From Cyanobacteria bacterium FACHB-63 (GTDB taxonomy: Bacteria > Cyanobacteriota > Cyanobacteriia > Leptolyngbyales > Leptolyngbyaceae): a stretch of DNA of 64,000 bases. The translations under genes were made by a program, and so were the position numbers. The DNA lies in NCBI GenBank assembly GCA_014695255.1, contig JACJNX010000028.1:124001-188000 (forward strand), read 5' to 3'. Under the pieces are notes generated by a model, which saw only the letters and a program-made list of their open reading frames with translations, made no database searches and had not been told where the DNA came from. Of this stretch, positions 1 to 10,997 are shown one piece after another; position 1 is the first letter of the stretch; the number at the start of each line of letters is the position of its first letter.

Positions 1-1
1 T

Positions 2-1153
2 CTCAGTGCAGGAAATCCGGTGATTTTGCCGGAAGTTGAGCAGCTTTGGCGCGACTGTACCACAGAATTACTAGCTAGTCCTGAATATGGCGATGTCGTC
101 TGTCGCTATGGAGCAAGCCAGGGATATCAGCCTTTAATCGATGCGATCGTTCAAGATTTTAATCAGCGCTACGGATTGAATTTGAGCGATCGTCATGTTT
201 TGATCACTCCCGGAAGTCAAAGCCTTTATTTCTATGCGGCGAATGCGTTCGGCGGATATACCGCAAGCGGAGAACTCCGAAAAATTGTGCTGCCGTTGAG
301 TCCTGATTACACCGGATATGGCGGCGTTACACTGACTCCAGAAGCGCTGATCGCCTACAAACCAGAATTAGAAATCGATCACGAAAATCATCGATTTAAG
401 TATCGTCCGAACTTCAATCAGCTACAGATTGATGAACAGACTGGATGTGTAATCTTCTCGCGTCCCTGCAATCCAACTGGAAACGTTTTAAGCAACGATG
501 AAGTGAATAAAATTACTTCACTTGCAGCAATTCATGATGCTCCCGTTCTGATTGATTCTGCCTACGCGCCACCTTTCCCAGCTTTGAACTTTACAGAAAT
601 GTCGCCCGTGTTTGGGGGCAATGTAGTTCACTGCATGAGTTTATCGAAAGCAGGACTCCCCGGAGAGCGCATTGGCATTGCGATCGGAGAACCTGAGATC
701 ATTCATACGCTCGAATGCTTCCAAACCAATCTCTGCATTCACTCGCCGCGATACGGACAAGCGATCGCCGCCCGCGCCATTCAATCCGGTCAACTGGCAG
801 ACATTTCCGTAAACGTGATTCGTCCGTTTTACCAACGCAAAATCGCTATCGTCGAAGCAACGCTCGATCGCACGATGCCGCGATCGCTGCCTTGGTTTCT
901 GCATCGAGGTGAGGGGGCAATCTTTGCGTGGCTTTGGCTAGATGAGTTGCCTGTAACCGATTGGGAATTTTACCAAGAACTCAAAAAAGTCGGCGTGATC
1001 GTCGTTCCCGGCAGTACGTTCTTCCCAGGCTTGCAAGAAGAGTGGCAGCACAAGCAGCAATGCCTCAGAATTAGCCTTACTGGAACAGATGCCGAACTAG
1101 AAACGGCAATGGAACGACTTGCACAAGTCGCACAGCAAGTTTATGGATCATAG
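2..1153 (+). CDS. avtA: Valine-pyruvate aminotransferase AvtA (5' end cut by window)
   Basis: This is a fold-type I PLP aminotransferase that moves an amino group between valine and pyruvate, giving 2-oxoisovalerate and alanine in the cytoplasm. The frame is open from the first bases, and the codons before the GTG at 20 encode LSAGNP, which resembles the glycine-rich start of AvtA, so the true start lies outside the window. Visible features are the small-domain motif RPCNPTGN and the PLP-lysine motif SLSKAG, with Lys encoded at 647-649. About 384 residues are present against roughly 415-430 for the family, so only a short N-terminal piece is missing. The gene ends 5 bp before rimM and is probably cotranscribed with it. 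The aminotransferase class is clear; the exact substrate rests on family resemblance. Confidence 0.85.
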   Translation, partial: LSAGNPVILPEVEQLWRDCTTELLASPEYGDVVCRYGASQGYQPLIDAIVQDFNQRYGLNLSDRHVLITPGSQSLYFYAANAFGGYTASGELRKIVLPLSPDYTGYGGVTLTPEALIAYKPELEIDHENHRFKYRPNFNQLQIDEQTGCVIFSRPCNPTGNVLSNDEVNKITSLAAIHDAPVLIDSAYAPPFPALNFTEMSPVFGGNVVHCMSLSKAGLPGERIGIAIGEPEIIHTLECFQTNLCIHSPRYGQAIAARAIQSGQLADISVNVIRPFYQRKIAIVEATLDRTMPRSLPWFLHRGEGAIFAWLWLDELPVTDWEFYQELKKVGVIVVPGSTFFPGLQEEWQHKQQCLRISLTGTDAELETAMERLAQVAQQVYGS

Positions 1154-1158
1154 AACGC

Positions 1159-1692
1159 ATGGGTTACTTAGAAATCGGTAAAATTGTTGCGGCTCAAGGA
1201 CTCAAAGGCGAATTGCGCGTTTATCCCAATACGGACTTTCCGGAGCGCTTTGAGGAACCGGGACGGCGCTGGCTTTTGCGCCCGAACCAGAGTGAACCCG
1301 AACCGATCGAACTTGTCTCCGGGCGTTACCTTGACGGCAAAGGACTCTATGTGATTCAACTGAAAGGAATTCACGATCGCAACGCGGCTGAAGCGCTGCG
1401 AGATTGCAAGCTGCTCGTTCCAGACACCGATCGACTCGAACTCGAAGAGGGTGAATTTCACGTTGCAGATCTAATCGGTTTACCCGTTTATGAGCAAGTG
1501 ACTCAAGAATTGATTGGGACAGTGAGCGATGTAATTCCAGCAGGACATGACTTACTGCAAGTCGCTAAGACAACGGAAGACGGAAAAACTCAGCAAATTT
1601 TGATTCCCTTTGTCGAAGCGATCGTCCCGATTGTTGACCTCGATCGACAGCGAATCGAAATCACCCCCCCGCCCGGATTACTCGACTTATGA
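1159..1692 (+). CDS. rimM: Ribosome maturation factor RimM
   Basis: RimM binds ribosomal protein S19 and helps the 30S subunit head mature in the cytoplasm. The 177 residues match the family length. The N-terminal RimM barrel (about residues 4-85) opens with [17 protein letters not shown], the characteristic start of this family. It is followed by a PRC-barrel-like domain (about 95-172) containing [10 protein letters not shown] and ending in [16 protein letters not shown], a typical RimM tail. The ATG follows the avtA stop by 5 bp, which suggests one transcript. In many bacteria rimM sits with rpsP and trmD; neither is next to it here, which is usual for cyanobacteria. Confidence 0.95.
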   Translation: MGYLEIGKIVAAQGLKGELRVYPNTDFPERFEEPGRRWLLRPNQSEPEPIELVSGRYLDGKGLYVIQLKGIHDRNAAEALRDCKLLVPDTDRLELEEGEFHVADLIGLPVYEQVTQELIGTVSDVIPAGHDLLQVAKTTEDGKTQQILIPFVEAIVPIVDLDRQRIEITPPPGLLDL

Positions 1693-1830
1693 ATTACTCG
1701 ACTTATAAGTAGTCTCTAAAAGCACAAAGTAGATAGACCCCTACGACCGGTGAACTAAAACCCTTAACCGCCTACCATATGATGGATATAAGTTCGCTTT
1801 TGCCTGATACTTAACTTATTCCGGCTCTTC

Positions 1831-4800
1831 ATGACTTCGCAACCTTTTCGATCCCTCAGCGAACACCAGCGGCTACCGCAACCCCAAACGGACACTCAAT
1901 ACTATAAGCAGTATTTAGAAACAGTCTGTAATAATGCAACTTTGGCGCTGTTTGTCATGGATGAGCATCAACAGTGTGTTTACATGAATCCGGCGGCTGA
2001 GAAGTTAACGGGGTATGCGCTCTCAGAACTTCAAGGACGGGCGCTACATGATGTGATTCACCACACCCGCCCAGATGGTCGTCCTTATCCGCTCTGCGAA
2101 TGTCCGATCGATCAGGTGTTCCCCCAAAATAACCAAGAACAAGGCGAAGAAGTGTTCGTGCATCGAGACGGACACTTTTATCCAGTCACCTACACGGCAA
2201 GTCCGATTCGAGAAGCAGGACGAACGATCGGCACGGTGATCGAAGTCCGCGATATTACCCAAGAGAAGCTCGACGAAAAAGCGCGACAAGAAGCCAGCGA
2301 TCGAGAGCGGCTTTTACGCCAAGAAGCTGAAGCTGCAAAAGCGCAAACCGAAGCGGTTTTACGGAGTATTACCGATGCGTTTGTCGTTTTCGATCGCGAG
2401 TGGCGCTATACCTATATCAGCTCAACAGCAACCAAGTTAATAGACCGACCGCAATCTGAGCTAATCGGAAATCGACTTTGGGATGTATTTCCAGATTTAA
2501 TTGGAAGCACGATCGACATCGAGTATCATCGCGCTGTCCAGGAGCAGCGAGTGATCGAGTTTGAATTCTTTTATCCGAGGTGGAACCGTTGGTATCTGAA
2601 TCGGGTTTGTCCCTCGGCAGTGGGCGTTTCGCTCTTTTTCACAGATCTTACTGATCGCAAGCAGACCGAACAAGCTTTGCAAAAGAGTGAAGCGCGGTTC
2701 CGCAGCATCTTTGACGGCAACATGATTCCGATCGCCATGTTGGAGGAAGATCGCCTCAGCGATGCGAATGATGCCTTTCTCAACTTGATCGGCTATACGC
2801 GCTTAGACCTCGAATCCGGGCAACTCAACTGGAGAAGCCTGACTCCGCCGGAATGGACGACACGCGACAATCAAGCGCTTGAAGAAAGCTTCAGCCAGGG
2901 ATACTGTACGCCCTATGAAAAAGAGTATTTTCACAAAGATGGTCGGCGCATTCCGATTTTGCTCGGTGGCGGCACGTTTGGCGATGGTTCGATGAGTGGA
3001 TTTTGCTACGCGATCGATCTCAGTCAATTGAAGCAAACCGAAGCCGATCTCAGAGAAGCTGACGTACTTTTGTCGTCTGCTTTAGCAGCAGGGTCAATCT
3101 ACACCTGGCGCTGGCACATTCAAGACAATGTGGTTTCGACTGATGCGGCATTTGCCAATTTATTTGGGGTTGACCCAGAAGCCGCAAGGCGAGGTTTACC
3201 AATCCAATTTTTTATTGATGGAATGCACCCGGACGATCGCGAATCCGTAAGCGCTGCGATTCAGAACGCGATCGCGACGGGAGAGGAGTATTTTGCAGAA
3301 TACCGAGTGCGATCCGCAAGTGGGGAGGAACGCTGGGTCGCAGCGCGGGGACGGGTGGAATACGATACAGGCGGAAACCCAATCTCTTTTCCAGGGGCAC
3401 TCTCCGATATTACCGAGCGCAAACAGATCGAAGCAGCACTGCGAGAAGCAGAAGAACGCTTACGGCTGGCGATCGAATGTGCAAATTTGGGCACTTGGGA
3501 TTTTAATCTTGCCACCCAGCAACTCACGTGGGATAACGGCTGTAAGGCAATGTTTGGATTGCCGAGCGATGCAGAAATCAGCTACGAACGCTTTGAAACT
3601 TTGCTGCATCCCGACGATCGCGATCGGAGTAATCAATTAGTTGAAACCGCGATCGCGCCGAACAGCTCCGGGGATCTCAAGCTTGAATATCGCATCATTC
3701 GATCTTCAGATGGTATTGAGCGCTGGATTTCAGCGACTGGAAAAGCCCTCTTTGATCCGTCTGGACATGCGATTCGATTAATCGGGGCAGTCATTGATAT
3801 TACGGAAGCGAAACAGCGTGAAGCGGAACGACAGAAGTTACTTGAGCGCGAGAAACTTCTACGCGAACAAGCCGAACAAGCCAATCGCATCAAGGATGAA
3901 TTCCTCGCGGTGCTGTCGCATGAGTTGAGAACGCCACTGAACCCAATTTTAGGTTGGGTGAGGATGCTAAAAGCAGGAAAATGCCCACCCGCAAAAGTGC
4001 CGCAAGCCTTAGACACGATCGAGCGCAACGCCCATCTGCAAACTCAACTAATCGAGGATCTCCTGGATGTCTCTCGCATTCTCCAAGGCAAAGTTACGTT
4101 AAACAATGATTGGGTCAATCTTGCAGAGACGATCGCAGCGGCATCAGAAGCTATTCAGTTAGCCGCAGAAGCAAAAGAGATCGACCTCGTGTTCAATCTT
4201 GATACAACAGTTGGCAGGGTGCGAGGCGACGCAAACCGACTGCAGCAGGTGATTTGGAACTTACTCTCGAATGCAGTGAAATTCACGCCGAGTCGGGGGA
4301 GAGTTGGGGTGACGCTGTCACAAATTGGCGACGAGGCAGAAATTCAAATACGCGACACCGGAAAAGGAATTCAAGCGGACGTTTTGCCGCACATTTTCGA
4401 GCGATTTCGGCAGGCGGATTCTTCCACAACGCGGCAGTTTGGCGGATTGGGCTTGGGACTTGCGATCGCCCGGCACCTGGTTGAGCTACACGGGGGAACC
4501 ATTTCTGCTGAGAGTTTGGGTGAAGATCAAGGGTCAGTTTTTACCGTAAGATTGCCGAGGGTCAACACTTTAGAGCAATCTAGCTCCGCCTTAGAGCCAA
4601 TAGAATCACAGGGCGATCTAGCTGGACTCAAAATCCTTGCCGTAGACGACGAAGCAGATAACCTTGATTTTTTAGTGTTCTTGCTGGAAACAGCAGGCGC
4701 GATCGTTCGAGGAGTTCAATCTGCATCATCAGCCCTTGAAACTCTGCCTGAATTTGCCCCGGATATCCTGGTCAGCGATATCGCAATGCCCGATTTCGAT

Positions 4801-4980
4801 GGCTATGAATTGATAAAGCAGATTCGGCAAAAGAGCGAAATTCCTGCGATCGCACTCACAGCTTATGCAGGAGAAGCGAATCAGCGGCAAATTCTGAAAG
4901 CGGGATTTCAGCGGCATTTGGCGAAACCTGTCGATCCAGATGAGTTAGTGAACGCGATCGTCTCACTGCTGAAGCGGTAA
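1831..4980 (+). CDS. Multi-PAS hybrid sensor histidine kinase with C-terminal receiver domain
   Basis: This 1049-residue hybrid kinase shows no transmembrane segment, so it is probably cytoplasmic. Five PAS-type sensor regions follow one another at about residues 25-150, 170-280, 285-405, 410-530 and 540-665. They contain repeated PAS/PAC landmarks such as [10 protein letters not shown] and [12 protein letters not shown] short coiled linker leads to the HisKA domain, with the phospho-accepting His near residue 697 in [14 protein letters not shown]. The ATPase domain has DTGKGI and [11 protein letters not shown] receiver domain fills about 930-1049, with the acceptor Asp near 982 in [11 protein letters not shown] and the conserved Lys in LAKPVD. 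The signal and the partner regulator cannot be told from sequence. It stands alone, 138 bp after rimM, and was given no symbol because this architecture is expanded in cyanobacteria. Confidence 0.9.
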   Translation: MTSQPFRSLSEHQRLPQPQTDTQYYKQYLETVCNNATLALFVMDEHQQCVYMNPAAEKLTGYALSELQGRALHDVIHHTRPDGRPYPLCECPIDQVFPQNNQEQGEEVFVHRDGHFYPVTYTASPIREAGRTIGTVIEVRDITQEKLDEKARQEASDRERLLRQEAEAAKAQTEAVLRSITDAFVVFDREWRYTYISSTATKLIDRPQSELIGNRLWDVFPDLIGSTIDIEYHRAVQEQRVIEFEFFYPRWNRWYLNRVCPSAVGVSLFFTDLTDRKQTEQALQKSEARFRSIFDGNMIPIAMLEEDRLSDANDAFLNLIGYTRLDLESGQLNWRSLTPPEWTTRDNQALEESFSQGYCTPYEKEYFHKDGRRIPILLGGGTFGDGSMSGFCYAIDLSQLKQTEADLREADVLLSSALAAGSIYTWRWHIQDNVVSTDAAFANLFGVDPEAARRGLPIQFFIDGMHPDDRESVSAAIQNAIATGEEYFAEYRVRSASGEERWVAARGRVEYDTGGNPISFPGALSDITERKQIEAALREAEERLRLAIECANLGTWDFNLATQQLTWDNGCKAMFGLPSDAEISYERFETLLHPDDRDRSNQLVETAIAPNSSGDLKLEYRIIRSSDGIERWISATGKALFDPSGHAIRLIGAVIDITEAKQREAERQKLLEREKLLREQAEQANRIKDEFLAVLSHELRTPLNPILGWVRMLKAGKCPPAKVPQALDTIERNAHLQTQLIEDLLDVSRILQGKVTLNNDWVNLAETIAAASEAIQLAAEAKEIDLVFNLDTTVGRVRGDANRLQQVIWNLLSNAVKFTPSRGRVGVTLSQIGDEAEIQIRDTGKGIQADVLPHIFERFRQADSSTTRQFGGLGLGLAIARHLVELHGGTISAESLGEDQGSVFTVRLPRVNTLEQSSSALEPIESQGDLAGLKILAVDDEADNLDFLVFLLETAGAIVRGVQSASSALETLPEFAPDILVSDIAMPDFDGYELIKQIRQKSEIPAIALTAYAGEANQRQILKAGFQRHLAKPVDPDELVNAIVSLLKR

Positions 4981-5025
4981 TTGGGGGCGCGATCGCCCCG
5001 ATTCACCTTATTTGCCCGATTCACT

Positions 5026-5301
5026 TTATTTCAGTGCGGTATTCGCGAATCCGAGCGTGAGCAAGAAGCCAAGAATGTGACCAAAGCTCATGCAAGCCAG
5101 GAATCCGGCTACGCTGATGCTGTTGAATAGAGATTTAGAAAAAGGTAATGGCATTCTTGCGCCTGTCTGAGGGTATTTAATTGTGCGTGAGCCGATCAGC
5201 AATACCAACAAGCAAGCTCCAACGATGAAGGGAGTTCCTTGCCAGTTCCAGAGATTGCCAGTGGGTGATTGTTGATAAGCAGCAGCAATGAGATTCAACA
5301 T
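5026..5301 (-). CDS. psaK: Photosystem I reaction center subunit PsaK
   Basis: PsaK is a small peripheral subunit of photosystem I in the thylakoid membrane. The 91-residue length fits. Two hydrophobic helices are visible, around residues 24-40 (FIVGACLLVLLIGSR) and 64-85. They are joined by a hydrophilic loop with ARMPLPF. The second helix carries SFGHILG, a hallmark of the PsaK/PsaG family. Cyanobacteria often have several psaK paralogues, some induced by high light, and this sequence does not say which type this is. The gene is monocistronic and divergent from folP, sharing a 147-bp upstream region. Confidence 0.87.
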   Translation of the reverse strand: MLNLIAAAYQQSPTGNLWNWQGTPFIVGACLLVLLIGSRTIKYPQTGARMPLPFSKSLFNSISVAGFLACMSFGHILGFLLTLGFANTALK

Positions 5302-5448
5302 AGAGCGTTACTCCATAACGTACTGGGACTATCATTTGACGATCGCTGCACTCTTCGCGTCTTTCTCAGTGGGGGATTTCGGCTCTACCTAAAGATAGGG
5401 GTGCAGTTTTTGATGCGATGATTCAAGAAGCAGAGTCTTTAATTCACC

Positions 5449-6285
5449 ATGCAAGCTTGGGAACTATCGCGCACTACGTTTCACTGGGGACAGAAAACCT
5501 ACATTATGGGTGTTTTGAATGTGACACCCGATAGCTTTAGCGACGGCGGACAGTTTAATTCGCTCCAGAGCGCGATCGCTCAAGCTGAACACATGATCAA
5601 AGCCGGTGCAGACATTCTCGATATTGGCGGACAATCCACTCGCCCAAACGCTGAAGAAGTTTCATTGCAAGAAGAACTCGATCGCGTACTCCCCATCATC
5701 GAAGCCATTCGGCAGCGATTTGAGATTCCAATTTCAGTCGATACCACGCGATCGCAGGTGGCAAAAGCCGCGATCGTAGCGGGAGCAGATATGATCAACG
5801 ATATTTCTGGTGCGGTCTTCGATGCAGAAATGCTTGCCACCGTTGGCAAACTAGGGGTTCCAATCATTTTGATGCACATGAGAGGAACGCCGAAAACGAT
5901 GCAGTCGTTAACCGAGTATGACAATCTGATGCAAGAGATTTGTGATTTCTTACAGGAGCGCATCGAAAGCGCGATCGCACAGGGAATTACTCAGATCATG
6001 ATTGATCCAGGAATTGGATTTGCAAAAAAATATGAGCAAAATTTGGAAATTCTACGGCGATTACAAGACTTGAAATCTTTGAACTGTCCGATCTTAGTCG
6101 GAGCCTCGCGCAAAAGCTTTATTGGGCACATTCTCCATCAGCCTGACCCAAAAAAGCGAGTTTGGGGAACGGCTGCCGCCTGTATCAGCGCGATCGCCAA
6201 TGGAGCCGATGTGGTTCGCGTTCACGATGTTGCAGAAATGCGCGATGCTTGCCGCGTTGCCGATGCGATTTGGAGAACTCCCTAA
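5449..6285 (+). CDS. folP: Dihydropteroate synthase FolP
   Basis: FolP condenses 6-hydroxymethyl-7,8-dihydropterin pyrophosphate with p-aminobenzoate to give dihydropteroate, the sulfonamide-sensitive step of folate synthesis. The 278-residue TIM barrel shows NVTPDSFSDGG (about residues 24-34) and DIGGQSTRPNAEEV, which line the pterin and pAba sites. DTTRSQVAK, NDISG, LMHMRGTP, DPGIGF and GASRKSFIG are also present, so all the usual active-site loops are there. Its 3' end overlaps the end of the convergent stomatin-like gene by 4 bp. folK, the preceding step of the pathway, is 24 kb away in this window. Confidence 0.96.
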   Translation: MQAWELSRTTFHWGQKTYIMGVLNVTPDSFSDGGQFNSLQSAIAQAEHMIKAGADILDIGGQSTRPNAEEVSLQEELDRVLPIIEAIRQRFEIPISVDTTRSQVAKAAIVAGADMINDISGAVFDAEMLATVGKLGVPIILMHMRGTPKTMQSLTEYDNLMQEICDFLQERIESAIAQGITQIMIDPGIGFAKKYEQNLEILRRLQDLKSLNCPILVGASRKSFIGHILHQPDPKKRVWGTAAACISAIANGADVVRVHDVAEMRDACRVADAIWRTP

Positions 6286-7085
6286 CCCTCACCGTTGAGG
6301 TTGCCGCGATCACGGGGCGGATCAGCTTGCCCCATCAAATCTGTCACCGCCTCACTCAGCGCCCGTGGGTCCATAAACACAATTTTAGAGTTATCGCTCT
6401 TACCAAGTTCCATACTCGCGGTGACATAATCCTTTGCCACTAGGTAGCGCAGCACATCATCTGCGTTCATTTGTCCTTGGAGTGCCTGCGCTAGCTGCTG
6501 AATTGATTCGACTGTTCCTTGGGTTCGAGTCATTTCGGCTGCTTTTTCCGCCTTTGCTGCCCGCTCTTTTTCTAACGACTCCCGCAGCGCAGGCGAAATC
6601 TGAAATTCCTGCACCTCGACGCGAATCACTTTCACGCCCCAGTTGGCGGTGGACTGATCCAACTCGCGCAATAGTGCTTTATTGATCGCGGCGGCAGAAG
6701 AAAAGAGTTGTTCCAGCGTCAGCAATCCAATCTCGTTTCGCAAAGTTGAGATCACAATCTGCTTCAGCGACTCTTGCAAATCTTCAACGGCATAATAAGC
6801 CTTCTGCAAATCGAGAATCTGCCACGATACGATCGCATCGACTTCAATCGGCACATTATCTTTGGTAAATGCCCGCTGGGGATCGATGTCTAAAAGTTGC
6901 TCTCGCACCGTTTCCACTAATACCGTGTCTAGAAACGGAATGACCACATTCGGCCCTGGATTGAGGGTGCGCTCATATCTTCCCAGTCGCTGCACGATCG
7001 CTTGATCACCCTGCTCAATGACACGAATTGAGCCAATCACACCGCCTAACAGAATCAGACAGAATGCACCAATAATTTCAAGCAT
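6282..7085 (-). CDS. SPFH/stomatin-prohibitin family membrane protein
   Basis: This is a stomatin-like protein of about 267 residues. One N-terminal membrane helix (MLEIIGAFCLILLGGVIG) anchors it, and an SPFH domain follows at about residues 20-190 with QAIVQRLGRYERTLNPGPNV and VDAIVSWQI. A charged helical stretch, SLEKERAAKAEKAAEM, then leads to the C-terminal region typical of oligomer-forming stomatins. Family members scaffold membrane microdomains and often work with NfeD-type or FtsH proteases; no such partner is adjacent. I chose the ATG at 7085 because the longer frame begins at a TTG and adds only six residues ahead of the membrane helix. The 3' end overlaps folP by 4 bp. Confidence 0.88.
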   Translation of the reverse strand: MLEIIGAFCLILLGGVIGSIRVIEQGDQAIVQRLGRYERTLNPGPNVVIPFLDTVLVETVREQLLDIDPQRAFTKDNVPIEVDAIVSWQILDLQKAYYAVEDLQESLKQIVISTLRNEIGLLTLEQLFSSAAAINKALLRELDQSTANWGVKVIRVEVQEFQISPALRESLEKERAAKAEKAAEMTRTQGTVESIQQLAQALQGQMNADDVLRYLVAKDYVTASMELGKSDNSKIVFMDPRALSEAVTDLMGQADPPRDRGNLNGEG

Positions 7086-7246
7086 AGATCGCGCTCCCGC
7101 CAAACCAGAGTTTTAATGATTTCAAAAATAGAGGTTGCAAATTTAGTCTAATCGCTCTACTTGAAAATGTTGCAGATTCAAGCGCGAAATTCAAGATCGA
7201 TCGACGTTTCTCCTGATACTATTTTGCCGTTCTTGCCGAGTTCGTG

Positions 7247-8902
7247 CTATCCGCGAACTGATTTTCCAATTCCTTTGAGAATTCCCCGTCCAATCAGTCC
7301 GATCCCACGTCCGATTACTTCAGTCAACAGATAGACAATTCCACTACCAAGAAATGCGATCGTACTTCTTAATCGTGGAGAAATTGCATCGCGAGTTTCT
7401 AGCGCAAGCGTGACTGCTAATTGTACGCCGGAAAGCGTTTCGAGTTCTTCGGTTCTGGGAGAATAGATTGTAATGCGATCGATGCCATATTCACTCAAGA
7501 CAAAGAGGCGATAACGGCTTTCAAACATCGCTTTTGGTTCATTAAAAAATCGCTCGACTCGAAATCGCCAGGATAAATCATTGCGGAATCGCTCAATTTC
7601 GCGCGTTGATAATCGACGACGATCGTAATAGTTTTGCTTGATTGCTTCTAGGTTAGAAAATTGATTCAATAGCGGTTGAATCACAGCATTTGCAAGCTGA
7701 ATCATTAGATTTTCCAGCAGATCGATCGCGCGATCGCGGGCTTCAAGAGTGCCCACTTCGTAGAGCGTTTGATCAACAATCAGCGGTGTTTCAAACAGCA
7801 AATGTTCAAAAATTGCCTGTGTCAGCGGGATTTGATCTAGAATCTGCGCCTGCACCATGTCTCTTTGTCCAAGCAGCGCGGACACGATTTCAAGATCGCG
7901 CTTTTTCACTCGCACCATCGAATAGCGTCCGAAAAATTGAATGACGATCGCTTGCCACAAGTCACATAAAACCTCAGATTGCCTCGCTGCAAGTTGATCC
8001 GATTGAATCTGAGAAAATCTCAATTCATCCAATAATTCTTCTAGCTGTCTCAGAATCGTAAAGAACAATTCCCGTTTTTTTTCTAATCTCAAGATGTCGA
8101 TTTCTAAAGGAATATTCGTTAGATTATCGAGATTAGATTGAAGTTTTGCCGCGATGCGATCGAGCAGTTCTCCTTGCCATGCTTTCGGTTGCGGCGCTTC
8201 TGGAATAATTTCTGAGATTTGAGGTGCAGAAGTCGCAGGTTCAAGGGGAATGATCGCGCCTCTTTGGGGTTGGATTTCTTCAGGCGGTAAGGCTTTTTGC
8301 ACCAACCATCGCGCTGCTCTCAGCTCTCGTCGTCGTCCGGTCAGAAAAATCTGATCCAAGGTTGAAAGAGTCATCGATCGTAATTGCGCGTCAATGTCAT
8401 TCAATGCCGCATCGATTTGAGCGAGTCCCGACGATCGCCAATTTTGCCGAATCACCCTGGCAACACTAATCGATTGCGATCGCGTCCCCTGAAGCGTTAA
8501 CTGCTGCAACACCTCCGATCGCCAATAGTTCTGCCGCGCTGTAATCTGCCGAATTGCCGTGACAAACTCAGCAATCGAACTCCCTTTAGGACAGTAGCCT
8601 TCGATCCCCGCCTGAAATGCCGCGGCTAATTCTGGCTCAGACAGTGGCTCGATCAGCAAAATCGGCACGGTTGGATACTGCGCTTTTATCTGCTGAGCAG
8701 ATTCGCTGTCGATTCCGAGCAAAATGCCATCTAATCGATCGCGCCCCAGTTCCGCCAAAGTGCGACTCGCGATCGCGATCGATTCTGCCTCCGCAACGAC
8801 GCGAAACTCTGGAAACCGACTCAAACAATTGAGCAAGCCCGATCGAAACACCGGATCTCGCTCCACAATCATCAATCGCGCCGCCCCAGCTAAACTATTC
8901 AT
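7247..8902 (-). CDS. Receiver-domain protein with C-terminal DUF3685
   Basis: The N-terminal 120 residues resemble a response-regulator receiver domain: LMIVERDPVFRSGLLNCL, then GILLGID at the usual phosphorylation strand and GIEGYCPKGSS at the conserved Lys. No DNA-binding domain follows. Instead there is a helical region of more than 350 residues of the cyanobacterial DUF3685 type, ending in the hydrophobic, glycine-rich segment IAFLGSGIVYLLTEVIGRGIGLIGRG, which could associate with a membrane. The function is unknown. The frame can extend to a GTG at 8953, but the ATG at 8902 sits directly before the receiver fold. It follows the repeat protein at 8970-10997 on the same strand and is probably cotranscribed with it. 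Confidence 0.75.
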   Translation of the reverse strand: MNSLAGAARLMIVERDPVFRSGLLNCLSRFPEFRVVAEAESIAIASRTLAELGRDRLDGILLGIDSESAQQIKAQYPTVPILLIEPLSEPELAAAFQAGIEGYCPKGSSIAEFVTAIRQITARQNYWRSEVLQQLTLQGTRSQSISVARVIRQNWRSSGLAQIDAALNDIDAQLRSMTLSTLDQIFLTGRRRELRAARWLVQKALPPEEIQPQRGAIIPLEPATSAPQISEIIPEAPQPKAWQGELLDRIAAKLQSNLDNLTNIPLEIDILRLEKKRELFFTILRQLEELLDELRFSQIQSDQLAARQSEVLCDLWQAIVIQFFGRYSMVRVKKRDLEIVSALLGQRDMVQAQILDQIPLTQAIFEHLLFETPLIVDQTLYEVGTLEARDRAIDLLENLMIQLANAVIQPLLNQFSNLEAIKQNYYDRRRLSTREIERFRNDLSWRFRVERFFNEPKAMFESRYRLFVLSEYGIDRITIYSPRTEELETLSGVQLAVTLALETRDAISPRLRSTIAFLGSGIVYLLTEVIGRGIGLIGRGILKGIGKSVRG

Positions 8903-8969
8903 CCATTCGATAGCAAGTTTGTTTTGATTAAACAGTTTAGCGACCCGTTGCACAAGCTATGGAAATTGC

Positions 8970-10997
8970 TTAGCGCGTTGGCTCCGGAGAATCCGGTGAC
9001 GTTGGCTCTGACTCGGTAGACTCCGGCTCAGGGGATGGCTCAACCGGAGCGCCATAACTCGGAGCTATATCTCGCTGCCGCCAAATCTCTGCCCGCTCTG
9101 CTGCCCACTGCGCGATCGCACTCCTCGCTTCCCCATACAAAGGTCGTCCGGGTGTAATTCCCGATGCCGCATCGATCGCCCGCGTCAGATAGCCCTGATT
9201 TGCCAGACTCGTTGCCTGAGCCAACAGCGATCGATCTTCCGCAATCTGAATTTGATAGACCCACTCTCCGATCAAGCCTTGCGCCTCGTTGTACAGCGCT
9301 CGTCCCGGTCGAATTCCTCTCGCTACCGTAATCGCCTGTCCAAGTTGTCCAGCTTGTGCGATCGCTTTGGCGTTGTTAATAATTGGGCGATCTTCGATAA
9401 TTTCGATCTGATTCGTCCAATCTGCAATATAGGTTTGCGCCTCGATTCGCAGCGATCGCTTGGGTTTAACCAGCGTTGCCATTGCGACCGCCGATCGCAA
9501 ATTGCCGATCTTGCCCGATTTTGCGACCTGCTGAGCACGAGCGAGTACGGGGCGATCTTGCATCGACTGTAGCTCTTTACGCCACTGCGCGATCAAGGTT
9601 TGTGCGTGCAGTCGTCCCGGACGCTTTGCCTGGATTGATGCCGCTTGAGCGATCGCAGCTTCTAACATTGGGATCTGCTGAAGATTCGCGATCGTGCTTG
9701 CCACATTCAACTGCATTAAATCCTGGGTCTGCTGCTCTAAGCGTGGAATTAACGCTTTTGCTCGTGATGCAAATGGGCTTTGGGGATCAATCTGCTTCAC
9801 CAAATGGGTCGCCATCATGAGTGGCGCAATCCGCTCTAATCCAGGAGCAGCGTAGCGATCGCCCGTCTCAATTTCCCGTGCCCGCACTAACCGCACCAAG
9901 TCCTGATTGGCGCTCGTTAGCTTGATGCTTTCTGGAATTGAGTTAATCAACCGACTGGCTTCAGTAATGTTCTGCTGATCGAATTGCGCGATCGCCAGTT
10001 GAAAGATCGTATTACGCCAGCGTACGACCTCTTGATTTGCCTGCAATGTCCAGACAAAAGTTTTGCGATCGATCGGATTTGTCAGCGCGATCGCTTGTCC
10101 TAGCTGACTCGGTGGATTCGATTTAGCAAACTTCCGCGCATCGGTAAGCGCTTTCCAGGCTTTACGCTCATTGTTTGACTGTTCGCGAATCTCACCTAAA
10201 CGGTCTTGCCAACCGGGATCATTCACTAGCGCCAGTTGCGCCATTTCTTCTGAGGCTTTGTTCCAATCTTGCTTCTTCAGCGCATCGACAATCTTGACGT
10301 AGATCACTTCTCCGCGCCGATATTCCTCTGTCCAGCGCTCGATCGCCGCCTGAGCCTCTTTGTAAATCGGACTCGTCTTCGGAATTTGATTGGCTAAGGA
10401 CACCGCCCCCTTGATATCTCGCTGTCCAACTCGATCCCGCGCCAGAATCAGCAGCGAATTCGACCAGTCTTGCAGCAGCGATCGCGATTGGGCATACAGG
10501 GGATGATCGGTTGTCCAATCCTTGACTAGATTAATCGATGCCAGAATTTGATCAGCCTTACCGGATTGCGCTGCTTGCTGAGCGCAAGACAATTGCTCTG
10601 ACTCTAGCGACTGCACCGTCACTTGCTTACAGTCCACCGCAGGGGGAACCTTTGACAGCCACCAGAACGCGATCGCCCCAGTGCCCCCAAAAACGCCTAA
10701 GATTCCTAGCCAAATCAACTGCCATTTCCAGGCACTCGCGATAGCTCCCGTGCGTTGCGCGAGTGCCCGTGTAGCTGAAGACGCAGTTCTCGCCGCCCGC
10801 TGCCCAATCTTGGCGACCTTACGCTGATTGGGGGGCGATTTGCGGCGTTTTGGCTTCGCGGGCGGATGGCTCTCAAGCAGAGCAGTAGAATTCTCAGGCG
10901 GACGATCGGTCGGAGTGGGCAGATGCGATTTTGTAGACTTCGGCTTCTGGAATGCTTGAAGCCCTTGAAGCCATTGAGGAGTGGTTTTTCTAGCCAT
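8970..10997 (-). CDS. Membrane-anchored alpha-repeat protein of unknown function
   Basis: This 675-residue protein is not a recognised enzyme. A basic, proline-rich N-terminus (about residues 1-90) precedes one membrane helix, LIWLGILGVFGGTGAIAFWWL (about 93-113). The rest is a helical repeat region. At least three C-terminal units of about 55-57 residues are easy to see. Each runs from an ED/QDRP-type start (DRPVLARAQ, DRPIINNAK, DRSLLAQAT) through a GRALYNEA or GRPLYGEA turn to IxxW. Weaker copies with SPIYKEAQAAIERW occur nearer the membrane. The pattern resembles TPR/SEL1-type scaffolds. The C-terminus is Pro/Glu/Ser-rich. The REC-DUF3685 gene follows it on the same strand, so the pair may act together. 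Similar proteins are sometimes labelled chromosome segregation ATPases, but I see no nucleotide-binding motif. Confidence 0.75.
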   Translation of the reverse strand: MARKTTPQWLQGLQAFQKPKSTKSHLPTPTDRPPENSTALLESHPPAKPKRRKSPPNQRKVAKIGQRAARTASSATRALAQRTGAIASAWKWQLIWLGILGVFGGTGAIAFWWLSKVPPAVDCKQVTVQSLESEQLSCAQQAAQSGKADQILASINLVKDWTTDHPLYAQSRSLLQDWSNSLLILARDRVGQRDIKGAVSLANQIPKTSPIYKEAQAAIERWTEEYRRGEVIYVKIVDALKKQDWNKASEEMAQLALVNDPGWQDRLGEIREQSNNERKAWKALTDARKFAKSNPPSQLGQAIALTNPIDRKTFVWTLQANQEVVRWRNTIFQLAIAQFDQQNITEASRLINSIPESIKLTSANQDLVRLVRAREIETGDRYAAPGLERIAPLMMATHLVKQIDPQSPFASRAKALIPRLEQQTQDLMQLNVASTIANLQQIPMLEAAIAQAASIQAKRPGRLHAQTLIAQWRKELQSMQDRPVLARAQQVAKSGKIGNLRSAVAMATLVKPKRSLRIEAQTYIADWTNQIEIIEDRPIINNAKAIAQAGQLGQAITVARGIRPGRALYNEAQGLIGEWVYQIQIAEDRSLLAQATSLANQGYLTRAIDAASGITPGRPLYGEARSAIAQWAAERAEIWRQRDIAPSYGAPVEPSPEPESTESEPTSPDSPEPTR

